Assembly (NCBI GenBank): GCA_025128025.1
Contig: JAHLYR010000047.1
Span: 62,001 to 126,000, forward strand
DNA: 64,000 nt
Direction: 5' to 3'
From: Synechococcus sp. CS-1330
Lineage (GTDB): Bacteria > Cyanobacteriota > Cyanobacteriia > PCC-6307 > Cyanobiaceae
In this document: piece by piece, positions 20,749-31,686 of the stretch
Layout of the letters: each line of letters opens with the position of its first letter
Numbering within the stretch: position 1 is the stretch's first letter
The notes under the pieces: generated by a model
What the model was told of the DNA's origin: nothing
What the model saw: only the letters and a program-made list of their open reading frames with translations
Databases searched by the model: none
Position numbers and translations under genes: made by a program

Positions 20749-22011
20749 GTGAGTTGGACTAACAAGCGCATATTAGGCATGGGTCTACCTAGTAGCAATT
20801 TTGTTGGGGCTGGGTTGTCCCGGTTGCTTTTTCCACAATCTTACCAACGAATACACGGAATAGTGCTGGCTGTGTTTGACGTGCTGCTATTTCTGGGTCT
20901 TGTCGGGATTTTTTACCCGGGATGGGGGCGTGTGATGGCTTGGCTGTCATGTGCTGCTGCCCTTGCTAGCTACTACGAGTTGAATATCAATCCCGTCATG
21001 CTGCGTAATGGTGTGATCTTGCTGCTTCCGATGATAGTCACCACATTGTTTGCCTCTAGTATGGTTCGGTCTGCTGGCGCTATTTTAGATATTGTGCTTG
21101 GTTTGTGTATGTTTTTGCCGGGCGTCCTTTTTGGTAGACGACTTTTTTATAGACCGCTTCAGTGGGCACCACTTGCGGTCACGTTTCTTTTTGTACTAAC
21201 TCATTTTGCATTCCCTTTGGTTTATCTTGATCGCATCAGCTATGGATTTTTTGACAATCCTAATCTAAATGGAAGAGGTCTTGCTTATGTGGCGCTTTTG
21301 CTTGGTATTTTAATATGGGCTTTTGTGTCCTCTGATAAGGGAGGGATTTCTCGTTTTCGGCTCGGTGTTCTTGCCAGCCTCTTTACTGCTGCATCTGTAG
21401 GGGTTATTTCATTATTGATCTTGACTAATTATCGAGCCGGTTGGATTGCTATAGCCTTTTTCTCGGTCACTTCCTTCTTTATTGTGGCTCGAGTTTCGAA
21501 TCTGCTCAAGACCGCAGTCTTGGCATTGTTTTCTGGTGGGCTTGTTGGTTTAATTAGGTTTGTAGATGTTAAGGGTTTTGCCTATGGAAGCGTTGGGGAG
21601 CGCCTCCTTATGTGGCATTGTTCTCTTGAGAGTTGGATTAAGAACTATTTTTGGTTTGGATCTGGTTTTGATTCTTTTAAGAATCTTCGCCTCGCTTGTT
21701 TGCCTGAAAGCGCAATTGATGTTCACTCTTACCCCCATAATATATCAATCGAACTTCTTTTGTCTGGGGGCCTTGTTGGGTTCGCTTGTGTGCTGATTTT
21801 TGTTGCCTATGAGTTTAAGGCCTTGAACCGTGCTGGTTGCTTTAGTAGCCCTGTTGCTTCAGCGGCGTTATGTGCAATTCTGGGTTTGTTGATGTCAGGC
21901 CAGCTAGGCATGAAATTCGCAAGTTTTACGTTTATTGGTTCGATTTCGGCGTTGGTTGGGATTGCCTATTCCCAGTCTTTGAGGACCGGATCGTCCATTT
22001 GTGACTCCTAA
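20749..22011 (+). CDS. O-antigen ligase / polymerase-like membrane protein (Wzy_C)
   Basis: 420 residues from GTG 20749 (ATG 20779 is in frame). About ten hydrophobic segments are followed by a large periplasmic loop between roughly residues 270 and 340. That loop holds GSVGERLLMWHCSLESW, the GSGFDSFKN phrase and VHSYPHNISIELLLSGGLVG, the R..W and H..N signature of the O-antigen ligase family. Members either ligate undecaprenyl-linked glycan to lipid A-core or polymerise repeat units; which applies here cannot be told from the sequence. AT-rich island gene. Confidence 0.85.
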   Translation: MSWTNKRILGMGLPSSNFVGAGLSRLLFPQSYQRIHGIVLAVFDVLLFLGLVGIFYPGWGRVMAWLSCAAALASYYELNINPVMLRNGVILLLPMIVTTLFASSMVRSAGAILDIVLGLCMFLPGVLFGRRLFYRPLQWAPLAVTFLFVLTHFAFPLVYLDRISYGFFDNPNLNGRGLAYVALLLGILIWAFVSSDKGGISRFRLGVLASLFTAASVGVISLLILTNYRAGWIAIAFFSVTSFFIVARVSNLLKTAVLALFSGGLVGLIRFVDVKGFAYGSVGERLLMWHCSLESWIKNYFWFGSGFDSFKNLRLACLPESAIDVHSYPHNISIELLLSGGLVGFACVLIFVAYEFKALNRAGCFSSPVASAALCAILGLLMSGQLGMKFASFTFIGSISALVGIAYSQSLRTGSSICDS

Positions 22012-22073
22012 TTTTCCGCTTTGGGCGGGCATTGCATGATCTTGTGTTATTCGCGGCTAGGTTTTTGGGGTTG

Positions 22074-22997
22074 CTAGAAGCCGCTACTGATGCTGATGCG
22101 GCGTTGCTCGCCCCCCTTCTCAATGACTGCCGTATCACCACTGGCTGAGCGCAATCGCCAGCCGCTGCTGCCGATGCTCTCGCCTACGGCGGCGCCGGTA
22201 GAGCTACCGCCCAGTTGAAAGATTGCTGAGCCGCTTTGCCCTGGCACCTGCACCACTCCCACGAGTTGGGGAGCGTTGCCACCAGTTCCAATATTGCTAC
22301 CGCCACTTGAGGAGCTGCCCCCAGGGCTGCCGGCTGAGCCGGTGGCAGCGGGTGCCGGACTGGTGATGCGGCTGTTGATAGGCACTTTGAGTACCTCGGC
22401 TGCTGGGGGGCTGCTGGCAGGGAGGGTTGCCAGCTCTTCCATCCAGGGTTCGCCCGGAGGCGGTGGGGGCAGCTCTCCGTCTTCTGCTGACTCAACAGCG
22501 GCTGCCTGGGCGGTCTCGTTTGCTTTGGTTGGGGTTGTGCCGGTCCCCATGGTGCGCAGCCGCTCGATCAGCAGCATGTTGCGCTCCTGGCGAATAGCCT
22601 GCTGGCTCTGGTTCCAGAGGCCGAGCACCGCCAGGGCCATTCCTGCCACCACCATTACCGTCACACTGGCTCCTGCTAGTAGCAGGCTGGGCGGCGTTTT
22701 GCTGAGGTCGGCTTTGGTTTGGAAGTTGGTTGTTTGGCTGGAGCTGGCCTGGTGGCAGGAAGGGTTAGATGGAGCAGAATTAAAAGGTGCTGCTGGCGGC
22801 GGGTCATGCAGCATCATGGGGATGCTGCCGGCTTCGCAAAAAGCTGCGGGCGTGTCGCAGACCTCCACCTCAATCGGCTTTTCAGGTTCGAACACCCGAT
22901 TGAGCACCTGCTCTGCCTTGAGCTCCCAGTAGGCGCGGGAGGTAGGTATGCCTCGTACCGGACCCACCTGCTGCGACCTCTTATCTATTGGGTTCAA
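22074..22997 (-). CDS. Single-pass protein with PilP/GspC-like C-terminal domain
   Basis: 307 residues from a TTG at 22997 (GTG 22967 is an alternative). A cytoplasmic N-terminus with a conserved-looking [18 protein letters not shown] is followed by one transmembrane helix ([20 protein letters not shown]), a Pro/Ala/Ser/Gly-rich linker, and a C-terminal beta domain beginning [11 protein letters not shown] with later [20 protein letters not shown]. That C-terminal repeat pattern resembles the PilP/GspC homology region domain that connects inner-membrane parts of type IV pilus or type II secretion machines to the secretin. The link to pili is inference. It overlaps the end of mnmG by 17 bases. 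Confidence 0.6.
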   Translation of the reverse strand: MNPIDKRSQQVGPVRGIPTSRAYWELKAEQVLNRVFEPEKPIEVEVCDTPAAFCEAGSIPMMLHDPPPAAPFNSAPSNPSCHQASSSQTTNFQTKADLSKTPPSLLLAGASVTVMVVAGMALAVLGLWNQSQQAIRQERNMLLIERLRTMGTGTTPTKANETAQAAAVESAEDGELPPPPPGEPWMEELATLPASSPPAAEVLKVPINSRITSPAPAATGSAGSPGGSSSSGGSNIGTGGNAPQLVGVVQVPGQSGSAIFQLGGSSTGAAVGESIGSSGWRLRSASGDTAVIEKGGEQRRISISSGF

Positions 22998-24954
22998 GAG
23001 TACCGGCCCTCTGCTGGCTTGACGAGTTTTGGCGTTTACGTAGCTCCAGCCAGAGCAGCAGGGCCGTGACGTCCGCCGGACTTACCCCTGGAATGCGGCC
23101 GGCTTGGCCCAGGCTGAGAGGCTGAATTGAGCTGAGTTTTTCGCGGGCTTCCTTTGAAAGGGTGGCAATGGTGGCGTAATCCACGTCTGCTGGGATGGCG
23201 CGGTGCTCCTGCTTTTTCACCTGGTCGATCTGCTGCTGCTGGCGGGCCAGGTAGCCGCTGTATTTGATGTCGATCTCAGCGCCATCACGCACGTCGCTTG
23301 GCAAATCCGCCGGTGCCAGGCCCAGGCGCACCAGATCGCTGCTGTGGAAGCCGGAGCGGCGCAGCAGGTCGGCCAAGGTGATTGATCCCTTGATGGGGGC
23401 TTGGGTCTGGGCTTCCACGGCGGCGGCGGTCGGGTCGCTGCCCTTGAGGCGCACCGATTCCAGGCGCTGTTTTTCGGTGCTGATGGCTTGTTGTTTGGCG
23501 GTGTAGATGGCCCAGCGCCGCTCGTCGATCAGGCCTAGCTCCCGCCCTAGGGGGGTGAGACGCCGGTCGGCGTTGTCGCCCCGCAGCACCAGCCGGTATT
23601 CGCTGCGGCTGGTGAGTACGCGGTAGGGCTCGCGCAGATCCTTGCTGATCAGGTCATCGATCATGGTGCCGATGTAGCTGCCCTCCCGGGGGAAGTGCAC
23701 CGGCTCTTGTTCGCGCACCAGGCGAGCGGCGTTCAGACCAGCCACCAGGCCCTGGGCCGCGGCTTCCTCGTAGCCGGTGGTGCCGTTGAGCTGGCCGGCG
23801 CAAAACAGCCCGGCTACCCGCTTGGTTTCCAGCGACGGCTTGAGCTGGGTGGCGGGCAGGTAGTCGTAGTCGACGGCGTAAGCGGGCCGCAGCATCACGC
23901 ATTGCTCCAGGCCAGGCAGGGTGCGCAGCAGCTCGAGCTGTAGCCGCTCCGGCAGGCCGGTGGAGAAGCCCTGCACGTAAATCTCAGGGGTGTCGCGGCC
24001 TTCGGGTTCGAGAAAGATCTGGTGGCTTTCTTTGTCGGCGAAGCGCACGATTTTGTCTTCGATTGAGGGGCAGTAACGGGGCCCCTTGCTGTCGATGAAG
24101 CCGCCGTAGATGGGGGTGAGGTGCAGGTTGTCGCGGATCAGCTGGTGGGTGGCGGCCGTGGTGCGGGTCATGTGGCAGCTCATCTGCTCGCCGCTCACCC
24201 AGGAGGCCGGATCAAAGGAAAAGAAGCGATCTACGGCATCGCTTGGCTGCTCTTCAAGTTGGTCGAGGGCGATGCTGCGCCGGTCTACCCGGGCTGGGGT
24301 GCCAGTTTTGAGCCGGCCCATCTGGAAGCCCAGCGCCTCGAGGGCTTCGCTGAGGCCAACGGCGGCCTGCTCTCCTGCCCGGCCGGCGCTCATCGACTGG
24401 TTGCCCACCCAGATCTGGCCGCCCAGGAAGGTGCCGGTGGTGAGGATTACGGCGGCGGCGCCGTAGCTGCTGCCGAAGTAGGTGCTGATGCCGCTGATGC
24501 GGGCGTCCTCGCCGGGGGTGCCCTCCACCAGCAGCCCGGTCACCATCGCTTCGCGCAGGGCCAGGTTTGGCGTGTGCTGCAGCAGCTGCAGCATCTGGCG
24601 GGCGTACTGGCGCTTGTCGGTCTGGGCGCGTAGGGCCCACACAGCAGGGCCGCGGCTGGCGTTGAGCACCCGCTTCTGCAGGGCCGTGGCATCGGCCAGC
24701 CGGCCGATCACGCCGCCGAGGGCATCCACCTCGTGCACCAGCTGGCTCTTGGCCGGGCCGCCCACCGCCGGGTTGCAGGGCTGCCAGGCGATGCGATCGA
24801 GGTTGAGTGAAAACAGGGCCGTGTTTAGCCCTAACCGAGCGGCGGTGATGGCGGCTTCACAGCCGGCGTGGCCGCCGCCCACCACGATCAAGTCGAAGTG
24901 CTCGCTGCAGGGTGCGGTGTACGCGGCGGTGGGGGCTGGGGAGCGTTCAACCAT
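22981..24954 (-). CDS. mnmG: tRNA uridine-5-carboxymethylaminomethyl modification enzyme MnmG
   Basis: 657 residues. With MnmE it installs cmnm5 on wobble uridine of tRNAs, using FAD and methylene-tetrahydrofolate. The FAD Rossmann motif [12 protein letters not shown] lies at about residue 24-35, and the family phrases [36 protein letters not shown] and the C-terminal [17 protein letters not shown] are intact. Length is normal. It is transcribed after fghA with a gap of 9 bases (stop at 24964), and the PilP-like gene overlaps its end. Confidence 0.97.
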   Translation of the reverse strand: MVERSPAPTAAYTAPCSEHFDLIVVGGGHAGCEAAITAARLGLNTALFSLNLDRIAWQPCNPAVGGPAKSQLVHEVDALGGVIGRLADATALQKRVLNASRGPAVWALRAQTDKRQYARQMLQLLQHTPNLALREAMVTGLLVEGTPGEDARISGISTYFGSSYGAAAVILTTGTFLGGQIWVGNQSMSAGRAGEQAAVGLSEALEALGFQMGRLKTGTPARVDRRSIALDQLEEQPSDAVDRFFSFDPASWVSGEQMSCHMTRTTAATHQLIRDNLHLTPIYGGFIDSKGPRYCPSIEDKIVRFADKESHQIFLEPEGRDTPEIYVQGFSTGLPERLQLELLRTLPGLEQCVMLRPAYAVDYDYLPATQLKPSLETKRVAGLFCAGQLNGTTGYEEAAAQGLVAGLNAARLVREQEPVHFPREGSYIGTMIDDLISKDLREPYRVLTSRSEYRLVLRGDNADRRLTPLGRELGLIDERRWAIYTAKQQAISTEKQRLESVRLKGSDPTAAAVEAQTQAPIKGSITLADLLRRSGFHSSDLVRLGLAPADLPSDVRDGAEIDIKYSGYLARQQQQIDQVKKQEHRAIPADVDYATIATLSKEAREKLSSIQPLSLGQAGRIPGVSPADVTALLLWLELRKRQNSSSQQRAGTLEPNR

Positions 24955-24963
24955 GGCTTGAGG

Positions 24964-25836
24964 CTAGGGCTCTGGGCCCAGCAGGGCAGCGGCGTGGTGG
25001 CGCAGGTGGTCGTCAATGAAGCTGGACACGAAGAAAAAGCTGTGGTCATAGCCGGCCTGGCGCCGCAGGCTTAGGGGATGGTTGCTGACTGCAGCGGCGG
25101 CTTCCAGGGCCTCGGGCAGGAGCTGGCTGGCGAGGAACACATCGGCACTGCCCTGGTCAACTAGTAGCGCTAAGGGCCGGCCATCTGGACCCACCGGTCC
25201 CCGGCCGGCGCTGAGCAGCGCACTGGCATCCCAGGTCTGCCAGGTTTGCTTGTCGCTGCCCAGCAGATAGCCGAAAGCCTTCTGGCCCCAAGGGCAGCTG
25301 GCGGGATTGGCGATCGGAGCCAAGGCAGAGACAGAGGAGTAACGGCCTGGATGGAGCATGGCAGCCACCAGCGCGCCATGGCCTCCCATGGAGTGGCCGC
25401 TGATGCCGCGCCGGCTGCTGATCGGCAGCTGGGCCTCCAGCAGCTCTGGCAGTTCCACGGTCACGTAGCTGTGCATGCGGTAGTGCCGGCTCCAGGGCGC
25501 CTGACTGGCATCCACGTAGAAGCCGGCGCCGTGGCCGAAGTCCCAGCTGCCTTCGGGATCAGATGGAACCTTCTCTCCGCGGGGGCTGGTGTCGGGCGCC
25601 ACCAGGGCCAGACCCAGCTTGGCGGCTAGCCGCTGCGCGCCGGCCTTCTGCATGACGTTTTCGTCTGTGCAAGTGAGGCCTGAGAGCCAGTAAAGAACCG
25701 GTACCCGGGCCCCCTTGAGGGCTTGGGGCGGCAAGAACACCGCAAACACCGTGTCGCTTGCCAGCTCGCGGGAGTGGAAGCGGTAGCGGCGATGCAAGCC
25801 AGCAAAGCAGCGGTTTTCGACCAATAGTTTGAGCAT
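24964..25836 (-). CDS. fghA: S-formylglutathione hydrolase
   Basis: 290 residues, esterase D family alpha/beta-hydrolase. The nucleophile elbow is GHSMGGHGAL (Ser about residue 150), the oxyanion part YWLSGLTCTDENVMQKAG is typical of the family, and the Asp in VDQGSADVFL and His in AGYDHSFFFV complete the triad. It hydrolyses S-formylglutathione to formate and glutathione, the second step of formaldehyde detoxification. It follows frmA by about 22 bases on the same strand. Length is close to the usual 280. Confidence 0.95.
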   Translation of the reverse strand: MLKLLVENRCFAGLHRRYRFHSRELASDTVFAVFLPPQALKGARVPVLYWLSGLTCTDENVMQKAGAQRLAAKLGLALVAPDTSPRGEKVPSDPEGSWDFGHGAGFYVDASQAPWSRHYRMHSYVTVELPELLEAQLPISSRRGISGHSMGGHGALVAAMLHPGRYSSVSALAPIANPASCPWGQKAFGYLLGSDKQTWQTWDASALLSAGRGPVGPDGRPLALLVDQGSADVFLASQLLPEALEAAAAVSNHPLSLRRQAGYDHSFFFVSSFIDDHLRHHAAALLGPEP

Positions 25837-25858
25837 GGCGATCAGGCAGTGCGGGGGC

Positions 25859-27794
<1,936 letters not shown>

Positions 27795-27797
27795 CGC

Positions 27798-29192
27798 TCA
27801 AGCCGCCAGGTTGCGGAAGCGGGTGAACTGGGGCTCAAACAACAGCTTGACCGTGCCCACCGGGCCGTTGCGGTGCTTGGTCACGATCACTTCGGTGATG
27901 CCCCGGTCGGGGGTTTCCGGGTTGTAGTACTCGTCTCGGTAGATCATCAGCACCAGGTCGGCGTCCTGCTCGATTGAGCCCGATTCGCGCAGGTCACTGA
28001 GCATCGGGCGCTTGTTGGTGCGCGATTCGACGCCGCGGCTCAGCTGGGAAAGGGCGATCACCGGCACGTTGAGCTCGCGGGCCATGCCCTTGAGGCCCCG
28101 GGTGATGCGGCTGAGCTCCTGCACCCGGTTGTCGGGGGTGGAGCCCTCCATCAGCTGCAGGTAGTCGATCACGATCAGGCCCAGCTCCTTGCCGGTTTCG
28201 GCCATCAGCCGGCGGCAGAGGGAGCGCATCTCCAGCACGCCGGTATTGGGCTTGTCGTCGAGGAAAAGGGGCAGCTGGCCGAGGCTGTTGATGCCCTGGC
28301 CCAGCAGGGGCCACTCCTCCTGCTGCAGCCGGCCGGTGCGCAGCCGGCCGCTTTCGATGCCCACCTCCATCGACAGCAGGCGGTAGGTGAGCTGTTCCTT
28401 GCTCATCTCCAGGGAGAACACACACACCGGCAGGGCGTGGAGCTGGGCGACGTTTTTGGCGATGTTGAGCACGATTGAGGTTTTGCCCATCGCCGGCCGG
28501 CCGGCCACGATGATCAGGTCGCTGCGCTGCAGGCCCTGGGTGATGGCATCGAGGTCGTAGAAGTTGCAGGGGATGCCCGCAACGGAGGTGCCCAGCGAGC
28601 GGCTCTCGATCTCGTTGAAGGTGCTGGTGAGGATCTCGGCGGTGGGGGTGAGGCCGGTGCTGGGCTTCTCCTGGCTGATGGCGAAGATCTTTTGCTCAGC
28701 CTCATCGAGCACCTGCTCCATCGGCTTGCTCTGATCGAAGCCCAGGGCGATCACCTCATTGCCGGAGCGGATCAACTGGCGCCGCAAAAACTTGTCCATC
28801 ACCAGGCGGGCCACCTGGTCGATCGAGGCCGTCGAGGTGATGCGCTCCACCAGCTCCACCAGCCGGCCCTGACCGCCCACCTTCTCCAGGGCGCCGGTGT
28901 CCGCCAGCCAGGCGCACATCGCCGTGAGGTCGGTGGGTTTGCCCTGGCTGTGCAACATCACCGCCGTGCGGTAGATCTCGCGGTGGGCACCGAGATAAAA
29001 GGCCTCGGCCTGCAGCACGTCGGCGATGCGGCCGATGGCGTCTGGGTCCAGCAGGATGCCGCCCAGCACGGCCTCTTCGGCCTCCAGGTTCTGGGGCGGC
29101 ACCGAATCGGGCAGGGCCTCAAAACGGGCTTCCGAGCGCCCGTCCGAACGGGATTCGCGGCTGCTGGATTGGTTGAGGGGAACGCTCACCAT
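27798..29192 (-). CDS. dnaB: Replicative DNA helicase DnaB
   Basis: 464 residues, hexameric helicase that drives the replication fork. The N-terminal domain begins PPQNLEAEEAVLGGILLDP; the RecA-like domain has Walker A GRPAMGKTS near residue 235 and Walker B LIVIDYLQLMEG, and the arginine-finger region with KHRNGPVGTVKLLF. The length is that of an intein-free DnaB; many cyanobacterial dnaB genes carry inteins, this one does not. It follows rplI after about 134 bases with a hairpin between. Confidence 0.98.
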   Translation of the reverse strand: MVSVPLNQSSSRESRSDGRSEARFEALPDSVPPQNLEAEEAVLGGILLDPDAIGRIADVLQAEAFYLGAHREIYRTAVMLHSQGKPTDLTAMCAWLADTGALEKVGGQGRLVELVERITSTASIDQVARLVMDKFLRRQLIRSGNEVIALGFDQSKPMEQVLDEAEQKIFAISQEKPSTGLTPTAEILTSTFNEIESRSLGTSVAGIPCNFYDLDAITQGLQRSDLIIVAGRPAMGKTSIVLNIAKNVAQLHALPVCVFSLEMSKEQLTYRLLSMEVGIESGRLRTGRLQQEEWPLLGQGINSLGQLPLFLDDKPNTGVLEMRSLCRRLMAETGKELGLIVIDYLQLMEGSTPDNRVQELSRITRGLKGMARELNVPVIALSQLSRGVESRTNKRPMLSDLRESGSIEQDADLVLMIYRDEYYNPETPDRGITEVIVTKHRNGPVGTVKLLFEPQFTRFRNLAA

Positions 29193-29244
29193 GATCTTGG
29201 GGGGCGCTTAGCCGGGAGGGCAATCTTGAGTGCGGCGGCGCCAT

Positions 29245-29280
29245 TTGAACACCCCACTGGCCCTACCGGTGGGGGTTCAA
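29245..29280 (-). promoter_or_regulatory. Hairpin between rplI and dnaB
   Basis: The arms TTGAACACCCCAC (29245-29257) and GTGGGGGTTCAA (29269-29280) form a 12-base-pair stem with one bulged A and an 11-base loop. On the minus strand, in which both neighbours are read, no T-run follows, so a strong intrinsic terminator is unlikely; it could attenuate or act as an RNA-processing site between rplI and dnaB. Confidence 0.45.
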
Positions 29281-29326
29281 CACACAAGCTGCCCCATCCC
29301 TGGGTTTTCAACTGCTGGCTCTGGCC

Positions 29327-29785
29327 TCAGAAGCTGGCAACTTCCAGGTTGAGCTCGGCGGTGACTTCGGGGTGGAGCTTCACCTGCACCTTGTAAGAGC
29401 CGGTGCGGTGGATTTCGGGCACCGTGATGTCGCGGCGGTCCACCTCTTTCTTGGTGGCAGCTTCGATCGCTTCGGCTACGTCACCGTTGGTCACGGTGCC
29501 AAACAGCACGTCGTCGCCGCCGGTCTGCTTTTTGACGGTGAAGCGGCCGATCGTGTCGAGGGCGGTGCGGAAGGCCACCGCTTCGGCCTTGAGGGCGGCC
29601 TGGCGCTCCGCTTCCTTGGCGCGGCGGGCTTCCACCTGGCGCAGCACAGCTGCCGTGACGGGCTGGGCCTTGCCAGTGGGCACCAGGAAGTTGCGGGCGT
29701 AACCGGGGGCTACTTCCACCAGATCACCATTTTTGCCCAGGCTGAGAACGTCTGAGTTGAGGACGACTTGAACGCGCTTAGCCAT
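29327..29785 (-). CDS. rplI: Ribosomal protein L9
   Basis: 152 residues, large-subunit protein binding 23S rRNA domain V. The N-terminal domain reads [20 protein letters not shown] then [16 protein letters not shown], an almost canonical L9 signature, followed by the long connecting helix ([18 protein letters not shown]) and the C-terminal domain with [14 protein letters not shown]. It is upstream of dnaB, the usual bacterial order. Start ATG at 29785. Confidence 0.98.
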   Translation of the reverse strand: MAKRVQVVLNSDVLSLGKNGDLVEVAPGYARNFLVPTGKAQPVTAAVLRQVEARRAKEAERQAALKAEAVAFRTALDTIGRFTVKKQTGGDDVLFGTVTNGDVAEAIEAATKKEVDRRDITVPEIHRTGSYKVQVKLHPEVTAELNLEVASF

Positions 29786-29822
29786 GGCAAATAAGTAGGA
29801 GATTGATCAAGACCCGATCCAA

Positions 29823-29841
29823 CACCCTAAATCAGGGGGTG
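29823..29841 (-). terminator. Weak hairpin after desC
   Basis: CACCC and GGGTG around an A/T-containing loop lie just past the desC stop at 29850 and before rplI. The stem is short and no clear T-run follows on the minus strand, so it is only a possible terminator. Confidence 0.25.
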
Positions 29842-29849
29842 ATCAGGGC

Positions 29850-30821
29850 TCAGGTCCGCCGAGGCGCAGCAGCTGCGGGCAGGCGTACGTGCTTGGCCAG
29901 CCCCAGGAATCGCATCAGGCGGATGTGCTGCCAGGTGAGATCGATCTGGGGGCCAAAGCCGTGGCGAGCTGAGTGGGGATAGGCGTGGTGGTTGTTGTGC
30001 CAGCCCTCGCCGAAGGTGAGCGCCGCGACCCACCAGTTGTTCTTGGAGTTGTCGCCGCTGGCGTGGCTTACGTCACCCCAGCAATGGGTGGCGGAATTGA
30101 CCAGCCAGGTGCAGTGGTACACAACGACTAGGCGCAAGGGGATGCCCCAAAGCACCAGGCCCCAGCCACCAGCGCCCGTGGCGGTGCCGACCCAGAACAG
30201 CAGGGCGGCCAGGGGGATCTGCAGCAGCAGGAAGTTGGTGTTCAGCCAGCGGTAGTAGGGATCCTTGGCCAGGTCGCCGGTGAGGCGGGTCACTGCGCCC
30301 ATGGCGGGGATGGGTGCAAACATCCAGCCCATGTGGCTCCACCAGAAGCCTTTGAGGCTGCTGTGGTGGTCAACCTCGGTGTCGGAAAACTTGTGGTGGT
30401 GGCGGTGCAGACCCACCCAGTCGATCGGGCCGTGCTGGCAGCTGAGGGCGCCGCAGGTGGCGAAGAAACGCTCCAGCCACTGGGGCACCCGGAAGGCGCG
30501 GTGGCTGAGCATGCGGTGATAGCCGATCGTCACGCCCAGGCAGGCGGTGACCCAATAGAGCACCAGGAAGCTGGCCAAGGCCGGCACGCTCCAGAACTGG
30601 GGCAGCAGGGCCACCACCGCCAGCACATGGATGACGGCCATGAAGCCGATGGTGACCCAGGGGGTGGTTTTCGAGCCCTGGCTGCTGCTGGCTTCACCCT
30701 GGTGGCTCCGGTGTAGGGCCTCCGCGCGGCGCTGGCCGCCAACGCCCTGGTTGATGAAGGCGGGCTTGCGGGTGGCAAGGCGCTGGGTGGCTGGTGCGCT
30801 GGGACTAACTGGTGCGGCCAT
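29850..30821 (-). CDS. desC: Acyl-lipid delta-9 desaturase, first copy
   Basis: About 323 residues from ATG 30821. Integral-membrane di-iron desaturase with all three histidine boxes: GYHRMLSH, HRHHH and HNNHH. Hydrophobic segments (IGFMAVIHVLAVVALLPQFW; FLVLYWVTACLGVTIG; a pair after FLLLQIPLAAL) match the DesC layout. It introduces the first double bond into membrane acyl lipids using ferredoxin. The N-terminal 50 residues are a low-complexity extension. A paralogue lies at 31671-32606. The start sits at the edge of a perfect inverted repeat in the divergent promoter. Confidence 0.93.
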   Translation of the reverse strand: MAAPVSPSAPATQRLATRKPAFINQGVGGQRRAEALHRSHQGEASSSQGSKTTPWVTIGFMAVIHVLAVVALLPQFWSVPALASFLVLYWVTACLGVTIGYHRMLSHRAFRVPQWLERFFATCGALSCQHGPIDWVGLHRHHHKFSDTEVDHHSSLKGFWWSHMGWMFAPIPAMGAVTRLTGDLAKDPYYRWLNTNFLLLQIPLAALLFWVGTATGAGGWGLVLWGIPLRLVVVYHCTWLVNSATHCWGDVSHASGDNSKNNWWVAALTFGEGWHNNHHAYPHSARHGFGPQIDLTWQHIRLMRFLGLAKHVRLPAAAAPRRT

Positions 30822-30829
30822 GACGGACC

Positions 30830-30869
30830 GGCTCCGTATTGATCTGTAGAATAGTAGCAATACGGATCC
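30830..30869. promoter_or_regulatory. Inverted repeat in the divergent promoter of desC
   Basis: TCCGTATTG (30833-30841) and CAATACGGA (30858-30866) are perfect inverse complements 16 bases apart, and the match extends to 12 positions with one mismatch (GG at 30830, CC at 30869). The spacer holds a -10-like TAGAAT (30847-30852) on the plus strand and TACTAT on the minus strand, so the repeat straddles both divergent promoters. It is a good operator candidate; it could also form an RNA hairpin in either leader. Confidence 0.5.
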
Positions 30870-30876
30870 ATATCGA

Positions 30877-31686
30877 GTGGGATACCGGGAAGATCTCCTA
30901 TCGGGGCGGGTCGCTTTCGCCCATCTGATCAAGGTGTGGCATGAGCGCAACGGCTGGTCGCACCGGGTGTTGCCGGCTCTGGCCGAGGCCCTCGATCTGG
31001 GCCGGGTCCACAACTCCCAGCTCTCGATGCTGCGCAACGGCAAGCTGGCCTCCCCCGGCCCGGAGGTGTTCCTGGCCCTCGGCCAGATCAACCAGGTGCT
31101 GGCCGCCGAGGTGCGTGGCGGGGTGATCGGGGAGCCGCTGCTGCAGCGCCTGGCGGACCACCCGGAGCTGGTGGCGGCCCTGGAAACCTCGGCCCTGCCC
31201 GTTCAGGATGAGGGGGCTCCGGTGCTGGGCCCCGGCGAGCTGCTGGAGGTATTTGTGGGGCTGCGCCAGCCGCCGGTGGCCTTCGACCTGCGCATTGCCA
31301 GCGAGGAGGCGGGGCCGTTGAGCGCGGCGTTGTCCCAGTTGTTCACGGCCGGCCAGCCCTGGCGCCTCTGCCGCGATCAGCTGATTGCGGCCTATCCGGT
31401 GGAGAAGCGCCAGCGGCGGGAGCGGTTTGCCGAGGTGATGGCGGGCCAGCGGGATTTTTCGGCAGCGGAGCTCGACAGCGAACTCCCAGATCTGCGCCTC
31501 ACCCTGGCTCGGCTTGGGGCGACGGGCGAGGCGGAGCTGGAGCCCGATCAGTTTCTTGAGCTGCTGCGCCAGCAGGCCAAAGCCATGGGCTTAACGGCTA
31601 CCGGCGCCATGGCAAAACTGGATCTAGCAGCTGCAATTAGGCAGCAGCTCCAGGCCCCGCCAGACAGCCTTCAGGAGGGGTTGTAG
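30877..31686 (+). CDS. Hypothetical protein between two desaturase genes
   Basis: 269 residues from GTG 30877. I do not recognise a family. The N-terminus (AFAHLIKVWHERNGWSHRVLPALAE then NSQLSMLRNGKLASPG) has the helix and spacing pattern of a helix-turn-helix like that of phage Cro/CI type regulators, and most of the rest is helical, with Leu/Glu/Gln-rich stretches. It is divergent from desC, sharing the inverted-repeat promoter, and its stop overlaps the convergent second desaturase by 16 bases. A DNA-binding role in desaturase control is a reasonable guess only. Confidence 0.6.
   Translation: MGYREDLLSGRVAFAHLIKVWHERNGWSHRVLPALAEALDLGRVHNSQLSMLRNGKLASPGPEVFLALGQINQVLAAEVRGGVIGEPLLQRLADHPELVAALETSALPVQDEGAPVLGPGELLEVFVGLRQPPVAFDLRIASEEAGPLSAALSQLFTAGQPWRLCRDQLIAAYPVEKRQRRERFAEVMAGQRDFSAAELDSELPDLRLTLARLGATGEAELEPDQFLELLRQQAKAMGLTATGAMAKLDLAAAIRQQLQAPPDSLQEGL

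Larger units (their letters stand above)
16436..22011. other. Surface-polysaccharide gene island of lower GC
   Basis: Five genes on both strands (GT4, GT2, unknown, Stf0-type sulfotransferase, O-antigen ligase-like) form a block flanked by the conserved chorismate lyase and the PilP-like/mnmG genes. From about 17500 to 21950 the sequence is visibly richer in A and T than the flanks and lacks HIP1 sites. No integrase, tRNA or direct-repeat boundary is seen, so exchange by homologous recombination in the flanks is more likely than site-specific integration. This is an inference from composition and content. Confidence 0.65.

Noticed and set aside
22276-22932. Plus-strand frame opposite the PilP-like gene
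   Set aside because: Shadow frame; the minus-strand product has a helix, linker and a coherent C-terminal domain.
27798-29192. Intein in dnaB
   Set aside because: The protein has normal 464-residue length and uninterrupted motifs.
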